From the NCBI RefSeq assembly GCF_004345245.1, contig NZ_SLUQ01000003.1, positions 434,001 to 498,000 of the forward strand: a DNA stretch of 64,000 nucleotides. Reading direction: 5' to 3'. Made by a program: the position numbers and the translations under genes. This DNA comes from Rhizobium sp. BK251. Lineage in GTDB: Bacteria > Pseudomonadota > Alphaproteobacteria > Rhizobiales > Rhizobiaceae. Positions 43,038 to 51,973 of this stretch are shown here, piece by piece. The notes under the pieces were generated by a model, which was given only the letters and a program-made list of their open reading frames with translations, was not told the DNA's origin and did no database searches. Position 1 is the first letter of the stretch. Each line of letters opens with the position of its first letter.

Positions 43038-44239
43038 GCGACCTGCCTGCTCCAGCTTGCGAAGGGATCGGGAAGGTTACGCCAACGTGCCGGCGTGAAT
43101 GCATCTGCGTCGACGAGACAGGCATCGAGATCGCGCCTGATTTGGCGCTCGTCCATGGGATCAGCGCCGATGAAGACGATCTCCTGGCGCCTGTCGCCCC
43201 AGACCGGATCGAGATAGGGGCCGATTGCCCTCGTGAAACCCGGATCGCGCGGCCACTGCTCGCGCGGCACGGCCGCCCACCAGATGCCCATCCTGCCGGT
43301 ACGGACCAGGGCACCCGCCTGGCTTACCTCACCGACATGGTCCGGCCGCGTCGCCAGCCAGAAGAAGCCTTTGGCGCGCACGACGCCCGGCCACGACCGG
43401 TCGAGGAAGGCCTGGAACCTCATCGGGTCGAAGGGGCGCTTCGCACGATAGACGAAGGAGCGGATGCCGTATTCCTCCGTCTCCGGCACATGATCCTTGA
43501 AGCCGTGCAGTTCCTTGTACCAGAGCGGATGCGTCTCGGCCCTGGCAATGTCGAAGAGGCCGGTTCCGAGGACGTCGTCGAGTTCCACCCTGCCGAAATC
43601 GGTCTCGGTCAGCCGTGCATCCGGATTGAGGCCAACGACGATCTTGCGAGCAGCTTGGCGTTGCTCCGGCGTTGCCGTGCAGATCTTGTTGAGCACGACC
43701 ACGTCGGCGAATTCGATCTGCTCTACGAGGAGATCGATGATCGTGCGATCGTCACCATCGCCGGCCGTCTCGCCGCGATCGCGGAGGAAGTCGGCGGAGC
43801 CGTAATCCGCGAGCAGATTGGCGGCATCGACGACAGTCACCATCGTGTCGAGCCGCGCGACGTCCGAGAGGCTCTTGCCGTCCTCGTCGCGGAACTCGAA
43901 CGTGGTGGCGATGGGCAGGGGTTCCGCGACCCCTGTCGATTCGATCAGCAGATAGTCGAAGCGCTCTTGTTCGGCGAGTTCGCGCACCTGTTTCAGAAGG
44001 TCATCGCGCAACGTGCAGCAGATGCATCCGTTCGTCATCTCCACCAGTTGCTCCTCCGTCCGCGAGAGGTTGGCGCCGCCATCGCGCACCAGCGCGGCAT
44101 CGATGTTGACCTCGCTCATGTCGTTGACGATCACGGCGACGCGCATGCCTTGCCGATTGCCGAGAACGTGGTTGAGCAGGGTGGTCTTACCGGCGCCGAG
44201 GAAGCCGGAAAGCACAGTGACAGGCAGTTTTTCTTTCAC
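43034..44239 (-). CDS. COG0523 GTPase, zinc-associated (ZigA/YciC/ZagA-like)
   Basis: A 401-residue GTPase related to CobW but of the zinc-responsive branch. Walker A is GFLGAGKTT (residues 12-20), the metal motif CICC is near residue 74, and an NKICTAT segment follows where the guanine-specificity motif lies. The C-terminal CobW domain includes [30 protein letters not shown], typical of the subfamily. A candidate Zur box (44258-44274) lies just upstream, and znuA, znuCB and zur are neighbours. It probably delivers zinc to essential enzymes during zinc starvation. It lacks the long His-rich linker seen in CobW at 2774-3823. Confidence 0.92.
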   Translation of the reverse strand: MKEKLPVTVLSGFLGAGKTTLLNHVLGNRQGMRVAVIVNDMSEVNIDAALVRDGGANLSRTEEQLVEMTNGCICCTLRDDLLKQVRELAEQERFDYLLIESTGVAEPLPIATTFEFRDEDGKSLSDVARLDTMVTVVDAANLLADYGSADFLRDRGETAGDGDDRTIIDLLVEQIEFADVVVLNKICTATPEQRQAARKIVVGLNPDARLTETDFGRVELDDVLGTGLFDIARAETHPLWYKELHGFKDHVPETEEYGIRSFVYRAKRPFDPMRFQAFLDRSWPGVVRAKGFFWLATRPDHVGEVSQAGALVRTGRMGIWWAAVPREQWPRDPGFTRAIGPYLDPVWGDRRQEIVFIGADPMDERQIRRDLDACLVDADAFTPARWRNLPDPFASWSRQVA

Positions 44240-44257
44240 GATTACCGCTCCTTGTTA

Positions 44258-44274
44258 ATGTTATAATATTACAT
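44258..44274. promoter_or_regulatory. Candidate Zur box upstream of the zinc GTPase
   Basis: ATGTTATAATATTACAT is an imperfect 17-bp dyad 19 nt before the GTPase start. It differs at only two positions from the dyad at 45302-45318 in front of znuA/znuC. Shared sequence, AT-rich form and gene context point to Zur. Confidence 0.75.
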
Positions 44275-44285
44275 GTCGAGTACTG

Positions 44286-44312
44286 AAAAAGGCGGACACC
44301 CAGATCCGCCTT
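44286..44312 (-). terminator. Intrinsic terminator of znuA
   Basis: On the minus strand AAGGCGGA (44312-44305) pairs with TCCGCCTT (44296-44289) around an 8-nt loop and continues into Ts. It separates znuA from the zinc GTPase, which then starts from its own promoter. Confidence 0.88.
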
Positions 44313-44318
44313 CATCCG

Positions 44319-45278
44319 TCAGCTCTCCTGCGCGAGGCAGTCCTTGAGTGACCGCGCGATGCCGTGCATCAGCTCGAAATAGAGGTCCGGCCCGGCCTTC
44401 AGGGTCGCCGCCTCAGGGTCGAGCACGCCCGACTTCGCCGGGGTGCCCTCGATCACTACATTGATCAACCGCGGCTCGAATTGCGGCTCGGCAAAGACGC
44501 AGGTGGCACCGAGTTCAGCGACCTTCGCGTGGATATCCGATATCCTCGCCGCGCCGGGTATCGTCTCAGGGTTGACGGTGATCGAGCCGGCGACCCGCAC
44601 GCCGTAGCGGTGTTCGAAATATTGATACGCATCGTGGAAGACGATGAAGGGCTTGTCTTTGACAGGGCTGACGACATCGACAATCTTTGTGTCGAGCGCG
44701 TCGAGCCTGTCGTCGAGCGCCTTGGCGTTTGCCTCATAGGTCAGGGCATTGGCCGGGTCGGCGGCAACGAGCGTCATGGTGATTTCCTGCGCCATCGCCT
44801 TGGCGTTCATCGGGTCGAGCCATAGATGCGTATCGAATTCGCCGTGGTCATGATCGTGACCGTCTTCGTGGGCTTCAGTGGCGTGGTCGTGATCGCCGTC
44901 ATCATGGGCTTCGAAGGCACCGCCCTCGCGGAAGGGAAGCTTGACGAGACCGGGTGCGTTGTCGAGCTCCACCACCTGGGCATTGGTTCCGAGCGCCTCC
45001 AGCGGCTTCTGCAGGAATGCCTCGAGGCCGGGACCCGCCCAGAAGATCACCTTGGCCTTCTCCAGTGCCTGCGCATTCGAGGGCCTGAGGCTGTAGGTAT
45101 GCGGAGAGGCCGCACCGTCGACGATAAGCTCCGGCTCGCCGACACCCTGCATGATGGAGGCGACGAGCGAGTGCAGCGGCTTTATCGAGACGACGACATC
45201 AGGCGCGTCGGCCGCAGAAGTCGCCGTCGAAACGAGCGTTGCCACTGCGGCAAGGAGGGCAATTTTCGACACGTTCAT
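44319..45278 (-). CDS. znuA: Zinc ABC transporter substrate-binding protein ZnuA
   Basis: The periplasmic zinc-binding protein of the high-affinity importer. The 319-residue product has a signal peptide (MNVSKIALLAAVATLVSTATSA) and the cluster A-I fold, with ligand His in SIKPLHSLV and SPHTYSLRPS and in the IVFHDAYQYFEHRY segment. A His/Asp-rich loop (about residues 126-153, with repeated HDHD) is typical of ZnuA and holds extra zinc. ATG 45278 was taken as start since the signal peptide begins there. The gene is divergent from znuC, with a candidate Zur box between them. Confidence 0.95.
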   Translation of the reverse strand: MNVSKIALLAAVATLVSTATSAADAPDVVVSIKPLHSLVASIMQGVGEPELIVDGAASPHTYSLRPSNAQALEKAKVIFWAGPGLEAFLQKPLEALGTNAQVVELDNAPGLVKLPFREGGAFEAHDDGDHDHATEAHEDGHDHDHGEFDTHLWLDPMNAKAMAQEITMTLVAADPANALTYEANAKALDDRLDALDTKIVDVVSPVKDKPFIVFHDAYQYFEHRYGVRVAGSITVNPETIPGAARISDIHAKVAELGATCVFAEPQFEPRLINVVIEGTPAKSGVLDPEAATLKAGPDLYFELMHGIARSLKDCLAQES

Positions 45279-45301
45279 CGGCAACTCCGCTGGTATTGAG
45301 T

Positions 45302-45318
45302 ATGTTATGTTATTACAT
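45302..45318. promoter_or_regulatory. Candidate Zur box between znuA and znuC
   Basis: ATGTTATGTTATTACAT is an imperfect dyad in the 100-bp divergent znuA/znuC region, 23 nt from the znuA start. It shares 15 of 17 positions with the site at 44258-44274. One site could repress both directions. Confidence 0.75.
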
Positions 45319-45378
45319 AGATTGCGTAACGCTATAACGTGTGCGATAGCAGTGCGCAACAGCGCGAATGGAAAATTG

Positions 45379-46335
45379 ATGTTTGCTCCCGCAAGAGACG
45401 AGGGATCGCCGCTCGTTTCCCTCTCCAATGTCGGCGTCAGGCGCAACGGCCGCTGGCTCGTGCGCGGCGTCGATTTTTCCGTGCGCCGCGGCGAGATCGT
45501 CACCCTCATCGGTCCCAACGGTTCGGGCAAGTCCACCAGTGCCAAGGCCGCGATCGGCGTGCTGAAGCCGGACGAGGGGAGCGTCGAACGGCTTGCCGGG
45601 CTCAAGGTCGGCTATGTGCCGCAGAAGCTCTCCATCGATTGGACCTTGCCACTCACCGTGCGGCGGTTGATGACGCTTACCAGGCCTCTGCCGGAGCGCG
45701 AGATAACCGACGCGCTGGATGCGGCCGGCATCGCCCATATGGCCGGCGCTGAGGTTCAGAATCTTTCCGGCGGCGAGTTTCAGCGCGCACTCCTGGCCCG
45801 AGCGATCGCCCGCAAGCCGGACCTGCTCGTCCTCGACGAGCCGGTACAGGGTGTCGACTTCAGCGGCGAGATTGCGCTCTACGACCTCATCAAGTCGATC
45901 CGCAACTCGTCCGGCTGCGGCATCCTGCTCATCTCGCACGACCTGCATGTGGTCATGGCGGAAACCGATACCGTCATCTGCCTGAACGGGCATGTCTGCT
46001 GCCGCGGCACGCCCCAGGCGGTGAGCCGCAGCCCCGAATATGTGCAGCTCTTCGGCACGCGAGCCGCGCAGACGCTTGCCGTCTACAGCCATCACCATGA
46101 CCATACCCACCTGCCCGACGGACGCGTACTGCATGCGGACGGCTCGCTAACCGACCATTGCCACCCGGGCGACGGACATCACCATGACGGCCACGATCAC
46201 AGCCATGGCCATGCGGTCGCCCTCCACCAGCACGGCGCCGACCCCTCTTCGGCCGATGACCATACGCCACATCCCCGCATCGAGGAGGTGACAGCCGATA
46301 GGGGCGAACGCCCCGGGGACGACCGCCATGTTTGA
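45379..46335 (+). CDS. znuC: Zinc ABC transporter ATPase ZnuC
   Basis: A 318-residue ATPase of the zinc importer. Walker A is GPNGSGKST near residue 50, the signature LSGGEFQRALLARAI near residue 130, Walker B LLVLDEPVQGVD, and the switch His in LLISHDLHVVM. The last 70 residues are His-rich (HHHDHTH, HHHDGHDHSHGHA), a zinc-binding tail seen in rhizobial ZnuC. ATG 45379 was chosen because the ABC domain begins soon after; the frame is open far upstream through the znuA region. It overlaps znuB by 8 nt. Confidence 0.95.
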   Translation: MFAPARDEGSPLVSLSNVGVRRNGRWLVRGVDFSVRRGEIVTLIGPNGSGKSTSAKAAIGVLKPDEGSVERLAGLKVGYVPQKLSIDWTLPLTVRRLMTLTRPLPEREITDALDAAGIAHMAGAEVQNLSGGEFQRALLARAIARKPDLLVLDEPVQGVDFSGEIALYDLIKSIRNSSGCGILLISHDLHVVMAETDTVICLNGHVCCRGTPQAVSRSPEYVQLFGTRAAQTLAVYSHHHDHTHLPDGRVLHADGSLTDHCHPGDGHHHDGHDHSHGHAVALHQHGADPSSADDHTPHPRIEEVTADRGERPGDDRHV

Positions 46336-47155
46336 CGATTTCTTCACCCGCGCGGTCATCGCCGGCGTCGGCCTTGCGCTCACCACCGGCCCGCTTGGTT
46401 GCTTCATCATCTGGCGGCGCATGGCCTATTTCGGGGATACGATCGCCCATTCCGCGCTGCTCGGCGTTGCGCTGTCGCTGCTGTTTCAGTTCAACCTCAC
46501 GATTGCCGTCTTTGTGGTCGCCGCGACCGTCTCGATCCTGCTCCTCTTCCTGCAGCGTCGACAGGCACTGTCGGCGGATGCGCTGCTCGGCATTCTCTCG
46601 CATGCCACGCTGGCGATCGGCCTTGTCATGGTCGCCTTCATGACGTGGGTGCGCATCGATCTCATCGCCTTCCTCTTCGGCGACATCCTTGCGGTCACGC
46701 AATCGGATATCGACCTCATCTGGGGCGGCGGCGTGCTCGTCCTCGGCGCGATCGCCTATCTGTGGCGGCCGCTGCTCGCTGCAACCGTCAATCCCGAGCT
46801 TGCCGAGGCCGAAGGGCTGCGGCCGGAGAGGGCGCGGCTCTTCTTCATGCTGCTGATGGCCGTCGTCATCGCGATCGCGATGAAGATCGTCGGCATCATG
46901 CTCATCACGTCGCTGCTGATCATTCCGGCCGCCACGGCGCGCCGCCTTTCCACGACCCCGGAAATGATGGCGGTGCTCGCCTCGCTGATCGGCGCGATCG
47001 CCGTCGCCGGCGGCCTCTTCGGTTCGCTGCGCTACGACACGCCGTCTGGCCCCTCCATCGTCGTCGCCGCGCTTATCCTCTTTATTCTGAGCTTGCTGCC
47101 CTTCACGCGAGGGCAGGCGAGGCAGGCCGCCGAGGCCCAAGGACAACGCCCATGA
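46328..47155 (+). CDS. znuB: Zinc ABC transporter permease ZnuB
   Basis: A 275-residue inner-membrane permease of the ABC-3 family with about eight hydrophobic helices. The N-terminus has the family stretch GPLGCFIIWRRMAYFGDTIAHSALLGVAL, and the coupling segment is KIVGIMLITSLLIIPAATARRL. Its start overlaps znuC by 8 nt and its stop overlaps zur by 4 nt, so the importer and its regulator are made together. Confidence 0.95.
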   Translation: MFDDFFTRAVIAGVGLALTTGPLGCFIIWRRMAYFGDTIAHSALLGVALSLLFQFNLTIAVFVVAATVSILLLFLQRRQALSADALLGILSHATLAIGLVMVAFMTWVRIDLIAFLFGDILAVTQSDIDLIWGGGVLVLGAIAYLWRPLLAATVNPELAEAEGLRPERARLFFMLLMAVVIAIAMKIVGIMLITSLLIIPAATARRLSTTPEMMAVLASLIGAIAVAGGLFGSLRYDTPSGPSIVVAALILFILSLLPFTRGQARQAAEAQGQRP

Positions 47156-47550
47156 ACGCTATTCCGCAACTGACCAAGAACCAGACGCTCGTCTTCGACG
47201 TCCTGTCGCACGCTGACGGGCCGCTCAGCGCCTATACGATACTCGACAGGCTGAGGGATCGCGGATTCCGCGCGCCGCTGCAGGTCTACCGGGCTCTGGA
47301 GAAGCTCCTGGAATATGGCGTGGTCCACCGGCTGGAAAGTATCAACTCCTTCGTGGCCTGCGCCCATCCGGGCGAGGATTGCCACAGCCACGGACTGGTG
47401 GCCTTCGCCATCTGCGACAAATGCGGACAGGTTACGGAATTTCACGACCACGAACTCGACCACCGCCTGATGTCATGGGTCCGCGGGCAGAAATTCAAGC
47501 CCGAGAAGGCAACGATCGAGATCCGCGGCCGTTGCGCCGCCTGCGCCTGA
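47152..47550 (+). CDS. zur: Zinc uptake regulator Zur (Fur family)
   Basis: A 132-residue zinc-sensing repressor. Residues 1-75 form the winged helix (TKNQTLVFDVLSHADGPLSAYTILDRLR, QVYRALEKLLEYGVVHRLES). The dimerisation domain has HSHGLVAFAICDKCGQVTEFHDHELD, with a CxxC pair and His ligands, and a terminal CAAC completing the structural zinc site. Placement as the last gene of znuCB-zur makes it self-regulated. Its likely targets are the two dyads at 44258 and 45302. Confidence 0.94.
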   Translation: MNAIPQLTKNQTLVFDVLSHADGPLSAYTILDRLRDRGFRAPLQVYRALEKLLEYGVVHRLESINSFVACAHPGEDCHSHGLVAFAICDKCGQVTEFHDHELDHRLMSWVRGQKFKPEKATIEIRGRCAACA

Positions 47551-47711
47551 GCAATTGCGCAAGTCAAATTAACGGGAAGCCAGAGGCCCGCTGGACTTTT
47601 GCTATGCAATCGGTCACAACCCCTAATACGCATATCCCATAAATACACTATATTATTGCATTTCCAATCTGCGATGCTACTATTGGCTGTCTCCTGGGGA
47701 AGGGTCTTCCG

Positions 47712-48152
47712 ATGGCGGTTCGCAGTCTCTTGGCACTCGTGCTTGCCTTGCCCATAGCTGCGTGCGTCAGCTTTGCGCCGACCTTCGACGCGACGATCTA
47801 TGACAGGCTTTCTGCGGCAAACTCAAGCCTGGCAAAACTGGAAACCGCCATCGAGACAAAGGCGCCCGGCAAGCTCCGCTACTCCGATGCGGAAGGTTAT
47901 TACATCGACGCATTGGCCGAAATCGGGGAGGCCCAGGATGTTGCCGACAGAAGGCCGGCCTACCTGAGCGGCCAGCCATCCGCCGAGGCCGCTCGCTTGA
48001 GTGCCGCCAATATCAAGAGTTGCCGGGAGGCGATCGAGTTTTCGCGTACGACCTTCAAGGAAAGTGGTCAGGCGGTGAGAACGCTGGATGATCTCTCGAC
48101 CGTCAGGAATACCTGCGCAATTCCAAAAACAATGGAAGGAATGCTCAAGTAG
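47712..48152 (+). CDS. Hypothetical lipoprotein
   Basis: A 146-residue predicted lipoprotein with a short signal sequence ending in the lipobox LPIAAC (lipidated Cys at residue 18). The mature part is mainly helical (LSAANSSLAKLETAIETKA, EAARLSAANIKSCREAIEFS), with two further Cys that could pair. I recognise no family. The next gene starts 10 nt after its stop, so the two form a small operon. The AT-rich region 47560-47711 upstream is its probable promoter. It may be an envelope-associated protein; no function is claimed. Confidence 0.75.
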   Translation: MAVRSLLALVLALPIAACVSFAPTFDATIYDRLSAANSSLAKLETAIETKAPGKLRYSDAEGYYIDALAEIGEAQDVADRRPAYLSGQPSAEAARLSAANIKSCREAIEFSRTTFKESGQAVRTLDDLSTVRNTCAIPKTMEGMLK

Positions 48153-48162
48153 GGGGAGATGC

Positions 48163-48519
48163 ATGCCAATCAACTTCGAGACGTTCAAGCCGACTTCGGT
48201 AGACGAACTGCGAAACGGACTTCTTCAGGTGGTGATAGACACCGCCGCAGGGCAATGGAACCTGATTAGGAACGAGATGACCTATCAGTTGAGCTTCATC
48301 GCTGAAAAGACCGCGACCGTCATGGCGCAATTGAGCAAAAAGCAGATCACCAGGAAAGAGGCGGACGGTAGTCTTCATCTGTTGGAGATCAATCTCAATA
48401 GCGCGCTACGGGAGTTCGCCTTCATGGCCTATACAGTTGCGCAGAAGATATTGAACTCGGTGTTCCAGTTGCTCAGGAGCGCCATCAGGAACGTCACCGG
48501 GATCACCTTGCTTTTGTGA
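48163..48519 (+). CDS. Hypothetical helical protein cotranscribed with the lipoprotein
   Basis: A 118-residue protein with no signal peptide. GGGGGAGA lies about 4 nt before ATG 48163. It is predicted to be almost wholly helical (LLQVVIDTAAGQWNLIRNEM, ATVMAQLSKKQITRKEADGSL, FMAYTVAQKILNSVFQLLRSAI), and the C-terminal half is amphipathic to weakly hydrophobic. No family is recognised. It may work with the lipoprotein encoded immediately upstream. Confidence 0.65.
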   Translation: MPINFETFKPTSVDELRNGLLQVVIDTAAGQWNLIRNEMTYQLSFIAEKTATVMAQLSKKQITRKEADGSLHLLEINLNSALREFAFMAYTVAQKILNSVFQLLRSAIRNVTGITLLL

Positions 48520-48634
48520 GCCGCTGCCTTGGAACGAACTGATCCGGTGCCGGTCTCGGCATGCGCGATCGTCGTTGTCATGAACGGCCATATCGTCGTA
48601 TCGACGGATGAACTCGCGGGAGCGGGACCCTGCG

Positions 48635-49162
48635 TCACAGCTCCCTTAAATCCCGTGCGAAGCGGTGCCAGTTGGCGACATAGCTCCTCGCGGAGCGGCG
48701 CAGCCCCTCGATTGCCTCCTCGTCGAGCGTGCGGATCACCCTTGCCGGTGAGCCTACGATCAGCGAACGATCCGGGAACTCCTTGCCCTCGGTAACGAGC
48801 GCATTGGCGCCGACAAGGCAGTTGTTGCCGATCCTCGCACCGTTCAGCACCGTCGCCCCCATGCCGATCAGGGAATTGTCTCCGATGGTGCAGCCATGGA
48901 TGATCGCATGATGGCCGATCGTGCAGCCTTCGCCGATCGTTGCCGGGGAGCCGGGGTCGGTATGGACCATCGTGCCCTCCTGTATGTTCGTGGCCCTGCC
49001 GATGGTGATCGGCTCGTTGTCGCCACGCAGTACCGCGCCAAACCAGATGCCGACCTCTTCCTCGATCACCACCTGGCCGATGATGTGCACATCCGGCGCG
49101 ATCCAGTAGAGACCGGCCGCAGGCGTCTTTGGCCGCAGGCCTCCCAATGAGTAGAGTGGCAT
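48635..49162 (-). CDS. Gamma-carbonic anhydrase-like hexapeptide-repeat protein
   Basis: A 175-residue left-handed beta-helix protein of the gamma-CA/PaaY/YrdA family. Hexapeptide turns run from about residue 20 to 135 (IGQVVIEEEVGIWFGAVLRGD onward). The metal-ligand His candidates are in TMVHTDPG and GHHAIIHGC, and the ARG pair of the family is near RGDNEPITIGR. A zinc-dependent carbonic anhydrase or acyltransferase-like role is possible. It follows the FAH-family gene by 15 nt on the same strand. Confidence 0.9.
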   Translation of the reverse strand: MPLYSLGGLRPKTPAAGLYWIAPDVHIIGQVVIEEEVGIWFGAVLRGDNEPITIGRATNIQEGTMVHTDPGSPATIGEGCTIGHHAIIHGCTIGDNSLIGMGATVLNGARIGNNCLVGANALVTEGKEFPDRSLIVGSPARVIRTLDEEAIEGLRRSARSYVANWHRFARDLREL

Positions 49163-49177
49163 CCTAGTCCTCCTCGA

Positions 49178-49876
49178 TCAGACCACCGAAAGCGAGAGCG
49201 TGCCAACGCCCTCCACGCCACAGGCAATGCTGTCGCCCTTGCGGACCGCGCCGACGCCGGCCGGCGTGCCGGTCATGATGACATCGCCCGGTGCCAGGAC
49301 GAAGAGCTTCGAGAGCTCGGCTATGATCTCCGGAATTTTCCAGATCATCTGGTCGAGATTGCCGTCCTGTACGCGCTTGCCGTTGAGATCGAGCCAGATC
49401 GCACCGGAAGAGGCATGGCCGATGCGCTCGACGGGCGCGATCACCGAAACCGGCGCCGAGTATTCGAAGGCCTTGCCGACTTCCCAGGGGCGCCCGGCCT
49501 TCTTGGCCTCGCCCTGCAGGTCGCGTCGTGTGAAATCGATGCCGACGGCATATCCATAGACGCAGTCGAGCGCCTTTTCCGCCGGTATGTTGGCGCCTCC
49601 CGACTTCAGCGCGAGCACGCATTCGACCTCATAGTGAACGTCAGCCGAAAGCGGCGGGTAGGGGAAGTCATTGCCCTGCGACAGCAGGTTGTCCGGGTTT
49701 TTCTGGAAGAAGAAGGGCGGCTCGCGATTGGGATCATGTCCCATTTCGATTGCGTGGTCGGCGTAGTTGCGGCCGACGCAATAGACGCGCCGCACGGGAA
49801 AGAGCGCCGCTGTGCCGTCGACGGGCAGGAGGGCTGGCTGCGGCAGGGGAATGACGGTAGCGATGGGTTCGGGCAT
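49178..49876 (-). CDS. Fumarylacetoacetate hydrolase-family protein
   Basis: A 232-residue FAH-fold enzyme that would hydrolyse or decarboxylate a beta-diketone-type acid (fumarylpyruvate or acylpyruvate hydrolase-like). The metal-binding segment is YEVECVLAL (two acidic ligands), with the later Asp in FTRRDLQGEAKK; GRNYADHAIEMG and GDVIMTGTPAGVG are family signatures. ATG 49876 gives the usual length for the small FAH class; the frame is open further to 49993. Aromatic-acid degradation neighbours are absent, so the substrate is open. Confidence 0.9.
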   Translation of the reverse strand: MPEPIATVIPLPQPALLPVDGTAALFPVRRVYCVGRNYADHAIEMGHDPNREPPFFFQKNPDNLLSQGNDFPYPPLSADVHYEVECVLALKSGGANIPAEKALDCVYGYAVGIDFTRRDLQGEAKKAGRPWEVGKAFEYSAPVSVIAPVERIGHASSGAIWLDLNGKRVQDGNLDQMIWKIPEIIAELSKLFVLAPGDVIMTGTPAGVGAVRKGDSIACGVEGVGTLSLSVV

Positions 49877-50261
49877 CTTTTTTGGCTTGTCCAGGCTAGG
49901 GATTTTGGGCGGTTGTCTTGATTCCGCCAGTAATCCTAGCCGTAATTGGAGCCATGAGGAAATGTCTTTCCCGGGCCGCCCTTCTCTGGCCAAGTAGAGT
50001 CCCTGATCGGAATTGGAGAAGATCCGGACCTCCTGGGCTGGGCACTGACCGGATCTCTCCCGCCGTCCCCCGCGAGGGCACGCACAAGACGGCTGGCAAA
50101 TCTCTACAGCCCGTTGCGATGCGCACCAGCTTGACCTCTATGCACCCATTCCAGAAGCTTAATATCCACACGCATGCGGATCGGATCGGCACAGCATTGC
50201 CGCTGCATTCCTTTTCGTTTCGAGAAAGGCCCGAAAGACATGCGCAACCGAGGGGAAGGCG
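49877..50261. other. Intergenic region without a recognisable gene
   Basis: The 385 bases between two divergent genes (FAH-family and DUF1643) contain no coding frame with a ribosome-binding site and no clear terminator or dyad. Promoters for both flanking genes are expected here. Confidence 0.5.
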
Positions 50262-50744
50262 GTGAAGGCAATCCTTTCGCCTTGCGGCGCATACCGTTAC
50301 CGCCTCGATCGCGACGTGCAGGGAGAGGGAAGGGTGTTTGCCTATTTCGGCATCAATCCTTCGACGGCCGACCATGAACTGGACGACGCGACTGTCCGAA
50401 AATGGCGCGGCTTCACGATCCGCAACGGCGGGCGCAAATTCATAGTCGGCAACGTCTTCAGCTACCGGGCTACGGATGTCAGGGAGCTTGGCCGCGATGT
50501 GCCGGACTGCGACGACATCCACTGGAGCCACATCATGCAGATCATCGCCGAGGCTGACATCCTGGTTGCCTGCTGGGGCAGCAATTCAAAGCTGCCGCTG
50601 TCAAAGCGCGAGCGACCAGCCGAACTGCTGCAGGTGCTCATGCGCTCGGGCAAGCCGCTATTCCACTTCGGCAAGACCAGATCAGGAGATCCGAAGCATC
50701 CGCTGATGCTCGGATATGACACGCCGTTGATCGAGTGGCAGTAG
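50262..50744 (+). CDS. DUF1643 domain-containing protein
   Basis: A 160-residue cytoplasmic protein of the DUF1643 family. Typical segments are the opening CGAYRYRLDR, FAYFGINPSTADHELDDATVRKW, IVGNVFSYRATDV and VACWGSN. The start is GTG 50262, preceded by GGGAAGG. The family is related in appearance to uracil-DNA-glycosylase-like folds and has no established function. It is followed by an intrinsic terminator. Confidence 0.88.
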   Translation: MKAILSPCGAYRYRLDRDVQGEGRVFAYFGINPSTADHELDDATVRKWRGFTIRNGGRKFIVGNVFSYRATDVRELGRDVPDCDDIHWSHIMQIIAEADILVACWGSNSKLPLSKRERPAELLQVLMRSGKPLFHFGKTRSGDPKHPLMLGYDTPLIEWQ

Positions 50745-50791
50745 ATCGCAAGGCGACGCTCGCGCGAGAGAGGTCGGCAAGGTATGATCCA

Positions 50792-50826
50792 GCAGCCCGG
50801 GACGCAGTTGCCGCCCACCCGGGCTT
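50792..50826 (+). terminator. Intrinsic terminator after the DUF1643 gene
   Basis: AGCCCGGG (50792-50799) pairs with CCCGGGCT (50816-50823) and ends in a short T-run. The loop is long (16 nt), so it may be a moderate terminator. Confidence 0.7.
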
Positions 50827-50911
50827 TTCATTTTGATGCCGCTAAACTATCTAGGCGCAATGCGAACTCACGAGCAACAAGAGCCGCAGCAGAACGATTG
50901 GATGGGCAGAA

Positions 50912-51916
50912 TTGCCAAATAACCATAAAAACAAGGTTTTCGCCGTCGCGCCGATGATCGACTGGACGGATCGTCATTGCCGTTTCTTTCACCGCCAGAT
51001 CAGCCGGACGGCGCTGCTCTATACCGAGATGGTCGTGGCGGACGCGATCATCCACGGCCCGCGTGACGGGTTGCTTGCCCGCGACGCTTCGGAGAATCCG
51101 GTGGCGCTTCAGCTCGGCGGGTCGGATCCGCGCAAGCTTGCCGAGGCCGTCAGGCTCGCGGAACCCTTTGGCTATGACGAGATCAACCTGAATGTCGGCT
51201 GCCCCTCCGACCGGGTGCAATCAGGCACGTTCGGCGCCTGCCTGATGCTGGAGCCGGAGACCGTGGCGCGCAGCGTCGCGGCGATGAAGGCGGTCGCCCG
51301 CGTGCCGGTCACGGTCAAATGCCGCATCGGTGTCGACGAGCAGGATCCCGAGCAGGCACTGCCGGATCTGATTTCGCAGGTGCTCGACAGTGGCGCCGAC
51401 GCGATCTGGGTCCATGCGCGCAAGGCCTGGCTCAAGGGCCTGTCACCAAAGGAAAACCGCGAGATCCCACCGCTCGACTACGAGATCGTCTATCGCATGA
51501 AGCAGCGCTGGCCGGACGTCTTCATCGGCATCAATGGCGGCATCAAGACCCTGGACGAGGCGGAAGCTCATCTCGACCATGTCGATGGCGTCATGCTCGG
51601 GCGCGCGGCCTACCAGAATGCGTCCATCCTTGCCGATGTCGACCACCGCTTCTCGGGCGCGCCGGCCATCGAGATCGACTGGTTCGATATCCGCGACAGG
51701 ATGATGGCCTATGCCGCCGAGCATATCGCCACCGGCGGTCGCCTCGGCCATGTAACCCGCCACATGGTGGGGCTGTTTACCGGCCTGCCGGGCTCCCGCC
51801 GCTACCGACAGATCCTGTCCACTGACGCAAACCGGCCCGGAGCGGGACCAGAGGTGATCGCTGCCGCCTTCGCCGCCGTGGAATTCGTCGAGGGCGATGT
51901 GGCGGTCAGCGCCTGA
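50912..51916 (+). CDS. dusA: tRNA-dihydrouridine(20/20a) synthase DusA
   Basis: A flavoenzyme that reduces uridine to dihydrouridine in the tRNA D-loop. The 334-residue protein opens with VAPMIDWTDRHCRFFHRQIS, has LNVGCPSDRVQSGTFGACLM with the catalytic Cys, the WVHARKAWLKGLSPKENREIPPLDY segment peculiar to DusA, and GINGGIKT for FMN binding. The start is a TTG at 50912; no in-frame ATG lies nearby. Confidence 0.94.
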   Translation: MPNNHKNKVFAVAPMIDWTDRHCRFFHRQISRTALLYTEMVVADAIIHGPRDGLLARDASENPVALQLGGSDPRKLAEAVRLAEPFGYDEINLNVGCPSDRVQSGTFGACLMLEPETVARSVAAMKAVARVPVTVKCRIGVDEQDPEQALPDLISQVLDSGADAIWVHARKAWLKGLSPKENREIPPLDYEIVYRMKQRWPDVFIGINGGIKTLDEAEAHLDHVDGVMLGRAAYQNASILADVDHRFSGAPAIEIDWFDIRDRMMAYAAEHIATGGRLGHVTRHMVGLFTGLPGSRRYRQILSTDANRPGAGPEVIAAAFAAVEFVEGDVAVSA

Positions 51917-51973
51917 GCGAGCCAATGTCCGCCATCGGCGCCGGTACCCCAACGACATCAAGGCCTTGAAACG

